64,000 bases of DNA from assembly GCF_052056295.1 (NCBI RefSeq), contig NZ_CP182494.1, positions 62,001 to 126,000 on the forward strand, written 5' to 3'. Position numbers and translations under genes: made by a program. Under the pieces are notes generated by a model. The model saw only the letters and a program-made list of their open reading frames with translations, had not been told where the DNA came from and did not search any database. Below are positions 42,227 to 50,346 of the stretch, in pieces. Each line of letters opens with the position of its first letter. The stretch's first letter is position 1. This stretch comes from Catenovulum sp052056295 (lineage in GTDB: Bacteria > Pseudomonadota > Gammaproteobacteria > Enterobacterales > Alteromonadaceae).

Positions 42227-43066
42227 ATGAAATATTTATTCACCACCTTAATGTTAGTTTGTGTTTGTGTATGTGTATGTGCTCAGGAAATTAAATACAC
42301 GCAAATCAAGGATGATAAAAGCCGCTACTTTGTAGAACTAATTGAGCTGGCACTTGATAAGGCACAAGCTTCTAGCCAGTTTAAATTAAATGAATCAAGC
42401 AAGAGTTTTAATCAGCAACAACAGGTTGAGCGTTTAAATACCGGCGAGTTGTCAATTATGTGGGCCGGTACACAACCTGAATATGAAAGCAACTTGTTGC
42501 CTATTCGTATTCCTTTGATGAAAGGTTTGCAAGGGCATAGATTATTTTTAATTCACGCAGAGCAACAAAATCAATTTAGCCAAGTTCATTCTATAAATGA
42601 TTTACGCAAATTGCGCGCAGGCCAAGGGCGTTTTTGGGGTGATACAAATATATTAAAACACTCGGGTATGCCAGTGGTAACACCGGTTAAAAAAGAAAGT
42701 TTGTTTTATATGTTAGACGGTGGCCGTTTTGATTATTTACCTTTAGGTGTACACGAGCCTTGGGATGAAGTGCATCGTCGTGACGGTTTATCTTTGGCGG
42801 TGGAGCAAAATATTCTATTAATTTATCCAATGCCTATGTACTTTTTTGTCGCGAAAGACAATGCAGCTTTGCGTGATTTAATCGAACGAGGGTTAGAAAC
42901 AGCGATAGCCGATGGCAGTTTTGATCAACTTTTTTATAACGCGCCACATGTCAAAAATGCTTTAGATAAAGCTAATTTAGCGGCCAGAACTGTTATTCGT
43001 ATTCCTAACCCTAATTTACATCAGGCCACCCCGCTGGATAGGCCTGAATTATGGCTACAATTGTAA
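42227..43066 (+). CDS. Periplasmic substrate-binding protein-like, distant family 3
   Basis: The 279-residue secreted protein has a signal peptide with an unusual run of alternating Val and Cys (VCVCVCVCAQ, about 11-20). The body (LNTGELSIMWAGTQPEYESNLLPIRIPLMKGLQGHRLF) has features of extracellular solute-binding family 3, such as a bilobed layout and a hinge region near 120, but no ABC permease or ATPase genes are nearby. An orphan sensor-like or binding protein is inferred. It lies 67 bp after manB. The ligand is unknown. Confidence 0.6.
   Translation: MKYLFTTLMLVCVCVCVCAQEIKYTQIKDDKSRYFVELIELALDKAQASSQFKLNESSKSFNQQQQVERLNTGELSIMWAGTQPEYESNLLPIRIPLMKGLQGHRLFLIHAEQQNQFSQVHSINDLRKLRAGQGRFWGDTNILKHSGMPVVTPVKKESLFYMLDGGRFDYLPLGVHEPWDEVHRRDGLSLAVEQNILLIYPMPMYFFVAKDNAALRDLIERGLETAIADGSFDQLFYNAPHVKNALDKANLAARTVIRIPNPNLHQATPLDRPELWLQL
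42256..42282 (+). repeat. GT-rich microsatellite in the signal peptide
   Basis: A GTTTGTGTTTGTGTATGTG-type repeat encodes the Val-Cys run. A slippage of a 6-bp unit would keep frame, whereas a 2-bp slip would not. Confidence 0.6.
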
Positions 43067-43075
43067 AACTATTAA

Positions 43076-43546
43076 CTAGTCAGCGGATATATTGGCAAAT
43101 TTTCCATTGGTTAATTTTTGTAAGTCGGTTGCTGCGAGTTCTATTTCTAAGCCGCGGCGACCGGCGCTCACAAAAATGCTGGTGTAGTTTTGTGCGGAAG
43201 CATCAATAATAGTGATTAAACGTTTCTTTTGGCCTAACGGGCTAACACCACCAAGTACATATCCAGTTGAGCGTGCAACATCATTTTTATCAGCCATGAC
43301 CGCTTTTTTCGCACCCGCTGCTTGGGCAATTTGTTTCATGCTGAGCATAGCTGAAACAGGTACAACACCAACCGCAAGTTGTTTGTTGTCTAAACACACC
43401 ACTAAAGTTTTAAACACTTGCGCTGCATCTATCCCCAACTTTTCAGCTGCTTCTAAGCCATATGACTCGCTGCAAGAATCATGTTGGTATTCGTGGATCG
43501 TATGCGAAATTTTAGCTTTTTTAGCCAAATTAATTGCTGGGGTCAT
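43076..43546 (-). CDS. ybaK: YbaK-type aminoacyl-tRNA deacylase
   Basis: The 156-residue enzyme has the full YbaK fold: an N-terminal YQHDSCSESYGLEAAEKLG, AAQVFKTLVV with its conserved Lys, and GYVLGGVSPLGQKKRL. YbaK hydrolyses Cys-tRNA(Pro) and protects translation fidelity. The length is normal. It is a housekeeping gene with no evident link to the carbohydrate genes. It is convergent with the solute-binding-like gene, with only 9 bp between them. Confidence 0.93.
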   Translation of the reverse strand: MTPAINLAKKAKISHTIHEYQHDSCSESYGLEAAEKLGIDAAQVFKTLVVCLDNKQLAVGVVPVSAMLSMKQIAQAAGAKKAVMADKNDVARSTGYVLGGVSPLGQKKRLITIIDASAQNYTSIFVSAGRRGLEIELAATDLQKLTNGKFANISAD

Positions 43547-43681
43547 TTGTTCACTTGGGTTAGTTGCATCTTTTCAGTGAGCCTACAAGCTCTTGCGAAT
43601 GTACACAAGTTTCTGACAAAGGTATGCTTGTAAAATTTACCAGAAGCTACATAAACACTAAATAGTTTGAAGCGGAATAAA

Positions 43682-43759
43682 ATGGATTGTTATCAACAAA
43701 ATATATCAAGGGTTGCCTTAGTTACAGGTTCAACCTCTGGCATTGGTAAAGTTAATTAA
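43682..43759 (+). pseudogene. Truncated short-chain dehydrogenase (SDR) gene
   Basis: From ATG 43682 the frame reads RVALVTGSTSGIGKVN and stops after 25 residues. This is the start and the TGxxxGIG cofactor loop of an SDR, such as a hydroxybutyrate dehydrogenase. The sequence right after TSGIGK no longer matches an SDR and instead is the end of the convergent gene ending at 43752. The rearrangement breakpoint is near 43750. Confidence 0.85.
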
Positions 43760-46700
43760 ACTCATAAAGAATTGCACCACCGTAAGTTGTTATCCCGATT
43801 AGCTTACCGACTGAGTTTACGATAATTTGTCTCAGACTATGATTAGTTGGGTGCTGCCAAACGACTTGATGGCTCAATTTGTCGACGGCGGTTATGTATT
43901 GTGTGTCTTCAACGTCGGTTAAAGTAACAGACAATCGACAAGCTGAATCAAAACATTCACTCTGCTCAGATAGATTAATAGCTACTGTTGTCTGGTTTTG
44001 TGCAAGTACACTAGGGTACATAGTGATCGCGGCCGAGTTTATATCTGCTGTATAAGCTCTAAGATTGTTGGTTAGCGAGAAAGCTACAACTTCGTGCTGA
44101 CCATCGAGGTTAACATCTACCCAAGAGTAATATGATAGCCCCTCACCAAATCGACTAAAACCATTGTCCCTCCATGAGGGTAATATATTCAATTCGCCAT
44201 TTTCTAATGAATAAACGCCCGTAGGAAATTTAACTGAGTCGAAATCAGAAGCTTGATAGGTTTTGTGGTTCGGGCTAATAAATAATAGTCCGTTATTAGA
44301 GAAATCAGGGGACAAAATAATTTTGCCACTTTCAAATTTACTATATAGATCGTTTACTGAAACGAGTAATTTGCCTTTCATTTTATCTATTACAAGAAAA
44401 TCAGATTTAAACTGAATAACATCGATATTTTCATAACTGCCAAGTAACCTGGCATTGACTCCGCTGTACCCACTTTCGGGAGTTTCTAAATTATGTGTCC
44501 AACCTAACTGATCGTCTTTGGAAAAGTAGCTGATATTTTCTTGCGTAAGTTGATAATAATCGCCTTCAGATAAGGACAGTCTATTTGATAACGAATCTGA
44601 TGTTGGTACAACACGAGAATTTATGATGGTTCGGCTATTTCTACTTTGGGTAATTTCGATTGACTGGGACGCCAAGGTGAATTGATTGTCGTTAAACTCG
44701 TAAGCTTCAGGGTCTTTGATGATTAAATCACTCGTATAAATAGGCGTGAAAATGTTGTCTTCAAATTTTGCCACAACTGTTACAGTAAGGCCTTGTAACA
44801 GATTATTTGAGCCTAGTTCATCATTGTTTGATATTTCGTGCGTGAAGATAATTTCGTTGATACCGTCTTGATCAAAATCAGAACTCGTGATGGGAGTTGA
44901 GTATTCCGCAGAGAGTTTAATTCCTAAATCTGTTACAACGTCTATCTTTTGATAATTGGTCGTGCTTTGATTTAATCCAATTGAATACCAAAGCGAACTA
45001 TTTGTTCCATCATCTTGGGTTGCCTTGGCAAATAGAAGTTTTTGTAGGCTAGATTGATCTTCTAACTGCACATTTTGAAATACCTTAAAGTCCACTAGCG
45101 GTTGGCTAGGATGGGATTGTTTCGATGTTTCAGACATTTCACCATTAATATATTGGTTTTGGCTGATTAAAACTGTGTTGTCTATGTACTCCGCTGACAA
45201 GATGCTGGAACAATTGTCCGTTAATGCGTCACCAACAAAACCTCGATAGGGGATGGTTTTATCACTCATTTTTATAATGACGGGGGTACCACTATTCCAA
45301 TCGTACAAGGTTTGTTTTTTTATCGCTTCGAACGCTCCATCATTGTCCAGATCACAGTATGATAAATCACCACCCCATGAATGAGTCCAAGAGGGGCTGG
45401 TTTCTATTGTCAAATCAAAAATTTTTGAATCTGTTAGTCTGTCTCTATAGCCATCACCGGTTAGGTCGACACTATTGTTGTACAGCTGATGAGTAGGGAG
45501 GGCTAGTTCTAATTCGTTGACTATTTTTGTGGTTAGTTTTCCCTTTTCAACGGACGTTAGAAACAATTCTTTGCGTAAAACATCAGGGTCATATGAGGTT
45601 GAAAATAATTGTACACTGTCATTTTCTGAGTACATGTAATGATCATAATTTGGACCTGAAAATGGTCTATACGGAAAACCAAAGTTAATATGTTGTGTGT
45701 TTAAAATTGATATTTTTGTTGTTAATGTTCCTATATAAATAACCTCGGCGCCCTGAGCTACACTACGGATGGCAAAATCAGCTTTGCCAGTTGGTGATGT
45801 AAAGGCTCTGTTTAGTTGTAACTGACCGTTATCTGTCAACATCAGTTCGCCATATGTGCTAACAAGCTCAAACATTTGATGATCTGGTAAAATTTCATTT
45901 AGGGAAGCTAAAGTAACTGGAAAGTCGGATATTTGTGTTGTATCAAAGCGAAGTGAATCTAATGAGTCTGCCTCTGTACCTTCTAATCTTGTTCCAATAA
46001 ATATATATTCGAAGTATGAATACTGGTTACCGTTTAAGTCTTCTGAATCAATTTTAAGTTTATATTGGCCATCAGTTTCAAAGTTATATTCCTGATTTAA
46101 TTTATTCGTTTGGAAAACGACTTCTTCGTTACTATCTATTACAGACCAAGTTATTCTTACTGGGTCGTAGTCTGAATATTTAGTGTGATTTACTTCGGTT
46201 GTTAAAGTATACCCTGTCGGAAAAATTCCACCGCAACCCACGCAAGTAGCTTTGGTTGGGCCATTATTTGATAGTTTGTCAAATGTGAAGTTTTCATAGC
46301 GTATGCTCGCTTGGTTTGAGCTGCCTAGCCCTGAAGGGTGTCCTTCAAGTCTTTCGATTAATCCGTAGTAGTTGTCGAAATTTGGACTCAGTGGCTCGAA
46401 TTCTACATTTATGGCTTCTGGAATACGGCCATGAGCAATATTAAGTTTATTATTGCCAGAGTATGTATTAACTCCGTCAATTGCCATACTACCTAAGTCG
46501 CTAAAATAAATTGTCCCCGTTGTAGGGGTGACTGCGTTTGATGGGTAGGAAAAATTTTCAATTAACACTTGTTCTTGTGTGTCGCTATCTGTGAACAGAA
46601 AAGTCATAGTAGAGCTTTCTGAATAGACACTTTCTTCGAGAAAACCAGATACTTGATATTTTTTACCCGTGGTTAAATCGGTAACTGTATAGCCATCATT

Positions 46701-47222
46701 TGATGATAATTGAATTTGATTTACATAGCCGTTTTCAACATCGGTACCGACGAGTCGCAAATTCATTGACCCTGTTGTTGATGTAAAGTGAGAATCGCAG
46801 CCTGAATAGCCGGCAGTATAATAATGGGCAATTTTGTCGCCTTCTTTCAACTGCGCTAAAGGGTTGTGACTTTCGCCTTTACTACATGTTTGGGAGCTTT
46901 GTTGGTAATTGGCAAGTATATGCTCGGGCAGTTGGTATTGTGGCAAAATAGACTGGCCATAGAGTAAATTTAAAGCCATATCCTGCCAATATAAAATCTT
47001 GTGCGTAGTAGTTAAAAAATTACTATGGTCAATTGTCGCTGCTTTGGTTACGCCTGAGTATTGGGCAATTATGCTCGTATGACTTTGCATCGGCAAAACA
47101 GTTTCATCGATGTCGCAGTTCGCTGTACATGAATTTTCTTTTTCCGTGCTGGCTCCGCTAGTGCATGCTGAAACTAAGATAGCTATAAGTGACAGGGATA
47201 GTAATTTTTGCAGCAAGATCAA
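43752..47222 (-). CDS. Very large lipoprotein with FG-GAP-like calcium-binding repeats
   Basis: The 1,156-residue protein has a lipobox (ILVSACTSG). It is Ser/Thr/Asn-rich and contains several calcium-loop motifs of the FG-GAP/VCBS type: DLTGDGYRDRL, DLDNDGAFEAI, DFDQDGINEI and DVNLDGQHEV. These suggest a beta-propeller in the second half. A CVGCGG motif occurs near the middle. No catalytic domain was recognised. It is probably an outer-membrane or surface lipoprotein. Its end coincides with the broken SDR gene, so it may be part of an insertion. The family is not recognised. Confidence 0.7.
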   Translation of the reverse strand: MILLQKLLSLSLIAILVSACTSGASTEKENSCTANCDIDETVLPMQSHTSIIAQYSGVTKAATIDHSNFLTTTHKILYWQDMALNLLYGQSILPQYQLPEHILANYQQSSQTCSKGESHNPLAQLKEGDKIAHYYTAGYSGCDSHFTSTTGSMNLRLVGTDVENGYVNQIQLSSNDGYTVTDLTTGKKYQVSGFLEESVYSESSTMTFLFTDSDTQEQVLIENFSYPSNAVTPTTGTIYFSDLGSMAIDGVNTYSGNNKLNIAHGRIPEAINVEFEPLSPNFDNYYGLIERLEGHPSGLGSSNQASIRYENFTFDKLSNNGPTKATCVGCGGIFPTGYTLTTEVNHTKYSDYDPVRITWSVIDSNEEVVFQTNKLNQEYNFETDGQYKLKIDSEDLNGNQYSYFEYIFIGTRLEGTEADSLDSLRFDTTQISDFPVTLASLNEILPDHQMFELVSTYGELMLTDNGQLQLNRAFTSPTGKADFAIRSVAQGAEVIYIGTLTTKISILNTQHINFGFPYRPFSGPNYDHYMYSENDSVQLFSTSYDPDVLRKELFLTSVEKGKLTTKIVNELELALPTHQLYNNSVDLTGDGYRDRLTDSKIFDLTIETSPSWTHSWGGDLSYCDLDNDGAFEAIKKQTLYDWNSGTPVIIKMSDKTIPYRGFVGDALTDNCSSILSAEYIDNTVLISQNQYINGEMSETSKQSHPSQPLVDFKVFQNVQLEDQSSLQKLLFAKATQDDGTNSSLWYSIGLNQSTTNYQKIDVVTDLGIKLSAEYSTPITSSDFDQDGINEIIFTHEISNNDELGSNNLLQGLTVTVVAKFEDNIFTPIYTSDLIIKDPEAYEFNDNQFTLASQSIEITQSRNSRTIINSRVVPTSDSLSNRLSLSEGDYYQLTQENISYFSKDDQLGWTHNLETPESGYSGVNARLLGSYENIDVIQFKSDFLVIDKMKGKLLVSVNDLYSKFESGKIILSPDFSNNGLLFISPNHKTYQASDFDSVKFPTGVYSLENGELNILPSWRDNGFSRFGEGLSYYSWVDVNLDGQHEVVAFSLTNNLRAYTADINSAAITMYPSVLAQNQTTVAINLSEQSECFDSACRLSVTLTDVEDTQYITAVDKLSHQVVWQHPTNHSLRQIIVNSVGKLIGITTYGGAILYEFN

Positions 47223-47703
47223 TTTTGCACTACCTTGTGTTTTGAAAAACAGCGAATTTTATAGTGAAATTTGTCGATAGTAATTGAGTTTAATTTGATA
47301 GTTAGAACTTTAGTTCGATTTTTTTGTGGTATGGTAGCGACATTTGAGTGCCTATGGTTTGCCTAAACGCGTAAAAACTGGCTGAGAACTGTTAAATACT
47401 TTGTAACTAACTTCAAGATAATCTGAGTTATCAGCGTACCAGGCATTCATAGTGACAAAGTCATCCCACTGGGTTTCGCACGAAGCAAGCTATAACGGCT
47501 GTTTTAGCCGCAACCATGGCACTAACCAAAAACAGCGACAGCATAGCAGAAAAACAGCGTAAATTTTTACCTCAAATAGTTAGCAGGCAATCTGTCGCTA
47601 AGCGTTAATTAAAACAACAAGTGCTAACTTCTGGTACAGCAGGTCATTTGTTGAGTTGAGCAAATAGTTATTATTTGATCAACTCTAACAAAGGAAGCTA
47701 ACT
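47223..47703. other. 481-bp gap without a supportable gene
   Basis: The stretch holds a short hairpin (CGGCT 47496-47500 with AGCCG 47506-47510), probable promoter sequence of the divergent genes and no recognised coding sequence. TTAACTTGGA-like transposon ends or attC cores were not convincing. A GGAAG ribosome-binding site precedes the 47704 gene. Confidence 0.5.
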
Positions 47704-48600
47704 ATGACAGTTAAAATCAAAAAGCCCCTATGCTTGTTAACCGGCTTGTTGATATTGCCAGCTTATGCTGGCGATAAATCCGAATGGCACTATTTAATAG
47801 ATAAAAATCTCTCCCAGTTCGAATTTTGGGGCGGTATACCACACTCTAGTGTAAAGGGATTACCTGCAGGCACTTTTCAAAGTGACGATGTAACCAAAGG
47901 CACGCCGCTGGGGCTGAATAACGATCCGCTTAAAATATTTAGTGTCATTGAAGAAGATGGCCAGCCAGTTATTAAAGTGTCAGGTCAAATATACGCAGGT
48001 ATTAATACCCTCAAAAGCTACGGTAATTATCATCTAAAATTTCAATTTAAATGGGGCATGCAGCGTTGGGAACCAAGATTAACCGCTAAGCGCGACAGCG
48101 GCTTGTTGTACCATTGCACCGGCGAACATGGCGTATTTTGGCATACGTGGAAAGCCTGCCTTGAATATCAAATTCAAGAAAGTGATATAGGTGATTATTT
48201 AGGGTTAAAAGGCCCTCGTGGGCAATATCGTGGTTATCAAGTTGAAAGCAGCAATAAACCAGATAAACGCGACAGTGGTTTATATTATTACGACCCAAAT
48301 AGCGACAATGTGATCACAGGTGCACGTTACACCAATGCTTACATTGAAAACGATGCACCATTTGGCAATTGGAACACGGTTGAGCTATATGCAATTGGTG
48401 ATGAAGCTGTGCATATGGTAAATGGTGAAGTGGTGATGTTTGTTGAAAATCTACACACAAAAACCGGCGAACCATTAACCTCAGGACAAATTCAATTTCA
48501 ATCAGAAGCCGCTGAAATTTATTACCGAGATATGAAAATTCGCCATGTAAAGAAATTGCCAGCAGAAGTCGAAGCACAAATACGTCGGATTGATGGCTAG
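47704..48600 (+). CDS. DUF1080 (3-keto-disaccharide hydrolase-like) secreted protein
   Basis: The 298-residue protein has a signal peptide ending AYAGD and a single concanavalin-like beta-sandwich. NYHLKFQFKWG, KRDSGLLYHCTG, ACLEYQIQESDIGD and GNWNTVELYAIGDEAVHMVNGEVV are typical of DUF1080 (PF06439). Members with known activity hydrolyse 3-keto-glucosides produced by glucoside 3-dehydrogenases, but many have untested functions. A second, shorter DUF1080 protein is at 60769. This one is not near the candidate dehydrogenases, so the link is inferred only from family membership. It lies alone. Confidence 0.85.
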   Translation: MTVKIKKPLCLLTGLLILPAYAGDKSEWHYLIDKNLSQFEFWGGIPHSSVKGLPAGTFQSDDVTKGTPLGLNNDPLKIFSVIEEDGQPVIKVSGQIYAGINTLKSYGNYHLKFQFKWGMQRWEPRLTAKRDSGLLYHCTGEHGVFWHTWKACLEYQIQESDIGDYLGLKGPRGQYRGYQVESSNKPDKRDSGLYYYDPNSDNVITGARYTNAYIENDAPFGNWNTVELYAIGDEAVHMVNGEVVMFVENLHTKTGEPLTSGQIQFQSEAAEIYYRDMKIRHVKKLPAEVEAQIRRIDG

Positions 48601-48757
48601 TTTATAAACTTCAACTACATTATTATTAGCTGATGCTGTATTATTCAAATCTCGATTAAAATCAAATCTATAGTGGATTCGATTGGCTAATATCGGTCAA
48701 GAATTTAACATGCACTATATTATATGTTGGTGTGAGTTTTTTATATTAGGGAAAATT

Positions 48758-49165
48758 ATGTTAAAGAATATTTTAGTTTTAGCTTTTATCGGTTTTTTAG
48801 CTTCTTGTAGTTCAACAAGTACACAACCTGTTGCAACTGGTTTGTCGGAAATGACTTCTTCAGACCCTGAATATGGGTATAGCGAAAATAAACCAATTGA
48901 ATTGGGTGGTTTCCTACGTGGTACCAAATATGAGGGAGCGCATATCGAATATTTTCAGAGTCTTCTTGGTCCTAATGGTGAAGCTGTGCAAGTTAAACGA
49001 TTAGGTAGTTGTTGTCCGTTTGAAGATCCTTCGATGCCATTTGGTGGTGGGTTGCTTGATCAATACGAGCTTTCATATAAAGGTTTGCCGAAGCCTGTTG
49101 TTATTTATGTCAACTTATACAAGTTTAATAAGCCGATAGCACCGAAGGGATTTACTCTGCTATAG
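48758..49165 (+). CDS. Small lipoprotein, GGGLLDxYEL family
   Basis: The ATG at 48758 with AGGGA upstream gives a 135-residue lipoprotein (FLASCSSTS); an open frame from 48683 adds an unlikely leader. The conserved core FFQSLLGPNGE-like segment, RLGSCCPFED, GGGLLDQYELSY and PVVIYVNLYK occurs in small lipoproteins of several phyla that are sometimes misannotated as aldolases. Function is unknown. The paired cysteines at about 84-85 may form a disulfide. It is an isolated gene. Confidence 0.7.
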   Translation: MLKNILVLAFIGFLASCSSTSTQPVATGLSEMTSSDPEYGYSENKPIELGGFLRGTKYEGAHIEYFQSLLGPNGEAVQVKRLGSCCPFEDPSMPFGGGLLDQYELSYKGLPKPVVIYVNLYKFNKPIAPKGFTLL

Positions 49166-49209
49166 AATCTTAATCGCAACAATTTGAACCATATCGCCAA
49201 AAAGTTTCA

Positions 49210-49238
49210 AAAGCCACATAACAGTCTGTTGTGGCTTT
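49210..49238. terminator. Hairpin between convergent genes
   Basis: AAAGCCAC (49210-49217) and GTGGCTTT (49231-49238) are perfect arms with an inner ACAG/CTGT pairing. The A and T ends can act as U-rich tails in both directions, so it is a plausible bidirectional terminator. Confidence 0.7.
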
Positions 49239-49243
49239 AATCT

Positions 49244-50038
49244 TTACTGTAAGTCAATTTTCAATGTTCCACTCGCTTCACCAATTGGCTGAGTGGTTAA
49301 TCCAGATTTTTCTAGAGTGAAATAAACGTCAAGGTTAGTAGCGTTGACTTCATCTATATCTAATGAAAACTTATCAACATTGCTGCTATCGTCAAAATCC
49401 CAAAGACTATTGTCGCCACTTTGCACATAAATATGCATCCGATTTTGTGCGCCTGTTCTTTGAGTAAATCGACTCGAACTCTGACCATCGCTTGTGTACA
49501 CGTATTGTTCACTAAGGCTATGACCATTAGTCGTGTCTAACGAACTCGTGCCAAATTCAACACAATAAATTCCGCTATTTGTTTGATGATGTTCAGGGTT
49601 TATCCAATCAATATTCATTTCACCAAATGCTTCGATGCTATCACTGTATTTAGTTAGTTCGACAGTGGCTGAGGTGTAATAGCGATCGCCATTGTTTTCG
49701 ATTTCATCTTTCAAGTAACGCCCCGAGATTGAAATGTCACTCTTCAATGTGTATTGAATTTCTCCAAGCTCAAAGGTGTTTGCTGTTAATTCTATTTGTT
49801 CAAAAGATGACAAGCAGTTGGCTATTTCTAGTTGATTGTCGGAATTTTTACGAATTACTAAAACTATATTGGCTGACGATGAGCCAGTAGCAATGAAGTT
49901 GTCAAAAGAATTGTTTAGCTCTGTCACCTTGGTACCAACCCAAGTTCCTTCGAACTCGTCGTTGTTATTTTCTGTTGAGTCATTACAACCTACCAAGAGT
50001 AAACCAACTAAAGTTGAAAAAATTATAGTGTTCTTCAA
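49244..50038 (-). CDS. Hypothetical lipoprotein
   Basis: The best start is TTG at 50038: AAGGA lies 7 nt upstream and the product begins (M)KNTIIFSTLVGLLLVGCNDS with a good lipobox. This gives 264 residues; an ATG at 50119 exists but leads into a poor N-terminus. The mature part is beta-rich (GTWVGTK, NIVLVIRKNSDNQLEI, GEASGTLKI), with no recognised domain. Probably an outer-membrane lipoprotein. The gap 50039-50346 to the next gene contains a hairpin (TCAGTT 50132-50137 with AACTGA 50149-50154) and no gene. Confidence 0.6.
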   Translation of the reverse strand: MKNTIIFSTLVGLLLVGCNDSTENNNDEFEGTWVGTKVTELNNSFDNFIATGSSSANIVLVIRKNSDNQLEIANCLSSFEQIELTANTFELGEIQYTLKSDISISGRYLKDEIENNGDRYYTSATVELTKYSDSIEAFGEMNIDWINPEHHQTNSGIYCVEFGTSSLDTTNGHSLSEQYVYTSDGQSSSRFTQRTGAQNRMHIYVQSGDNSLWDFDDSSNVDKFSLDIDEVNATNLDVYFTLEKSGLTTQPIGEASGTLKIDLQ

Positions 50039-50346
50039 GTGTATGTCCTTATTTAAAGCGAATTGGCAAATGACGAGGCATCTGCTGCATGGCAAAAATT
50101 GCGCCGCATAATATAACATAAGCTAAAAATATCAGTTACTTAATAATAAACTGACATATTCCTGAATAGTCGTTCACTAAGCTAAAAGATAGTTTTTATT
50201 ACATAAATTAAACAAATTGTTTTCAATTTGAGACGAATTGATTGACCCGTTATCTCCGGTTTTTTCTAGCATGTACCCGCAACACCAAATCAGGCTAACA
50301 ATAAATTTAGCTAATACTTACACACATAAAAATGAGGTGACATGTT

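Noticed and set aside
47496..47510. attC or transposon end in the 47223-47703 gap
   Set aside because: There is only a short hairpin; no core sites, target duplications or transposase remains.
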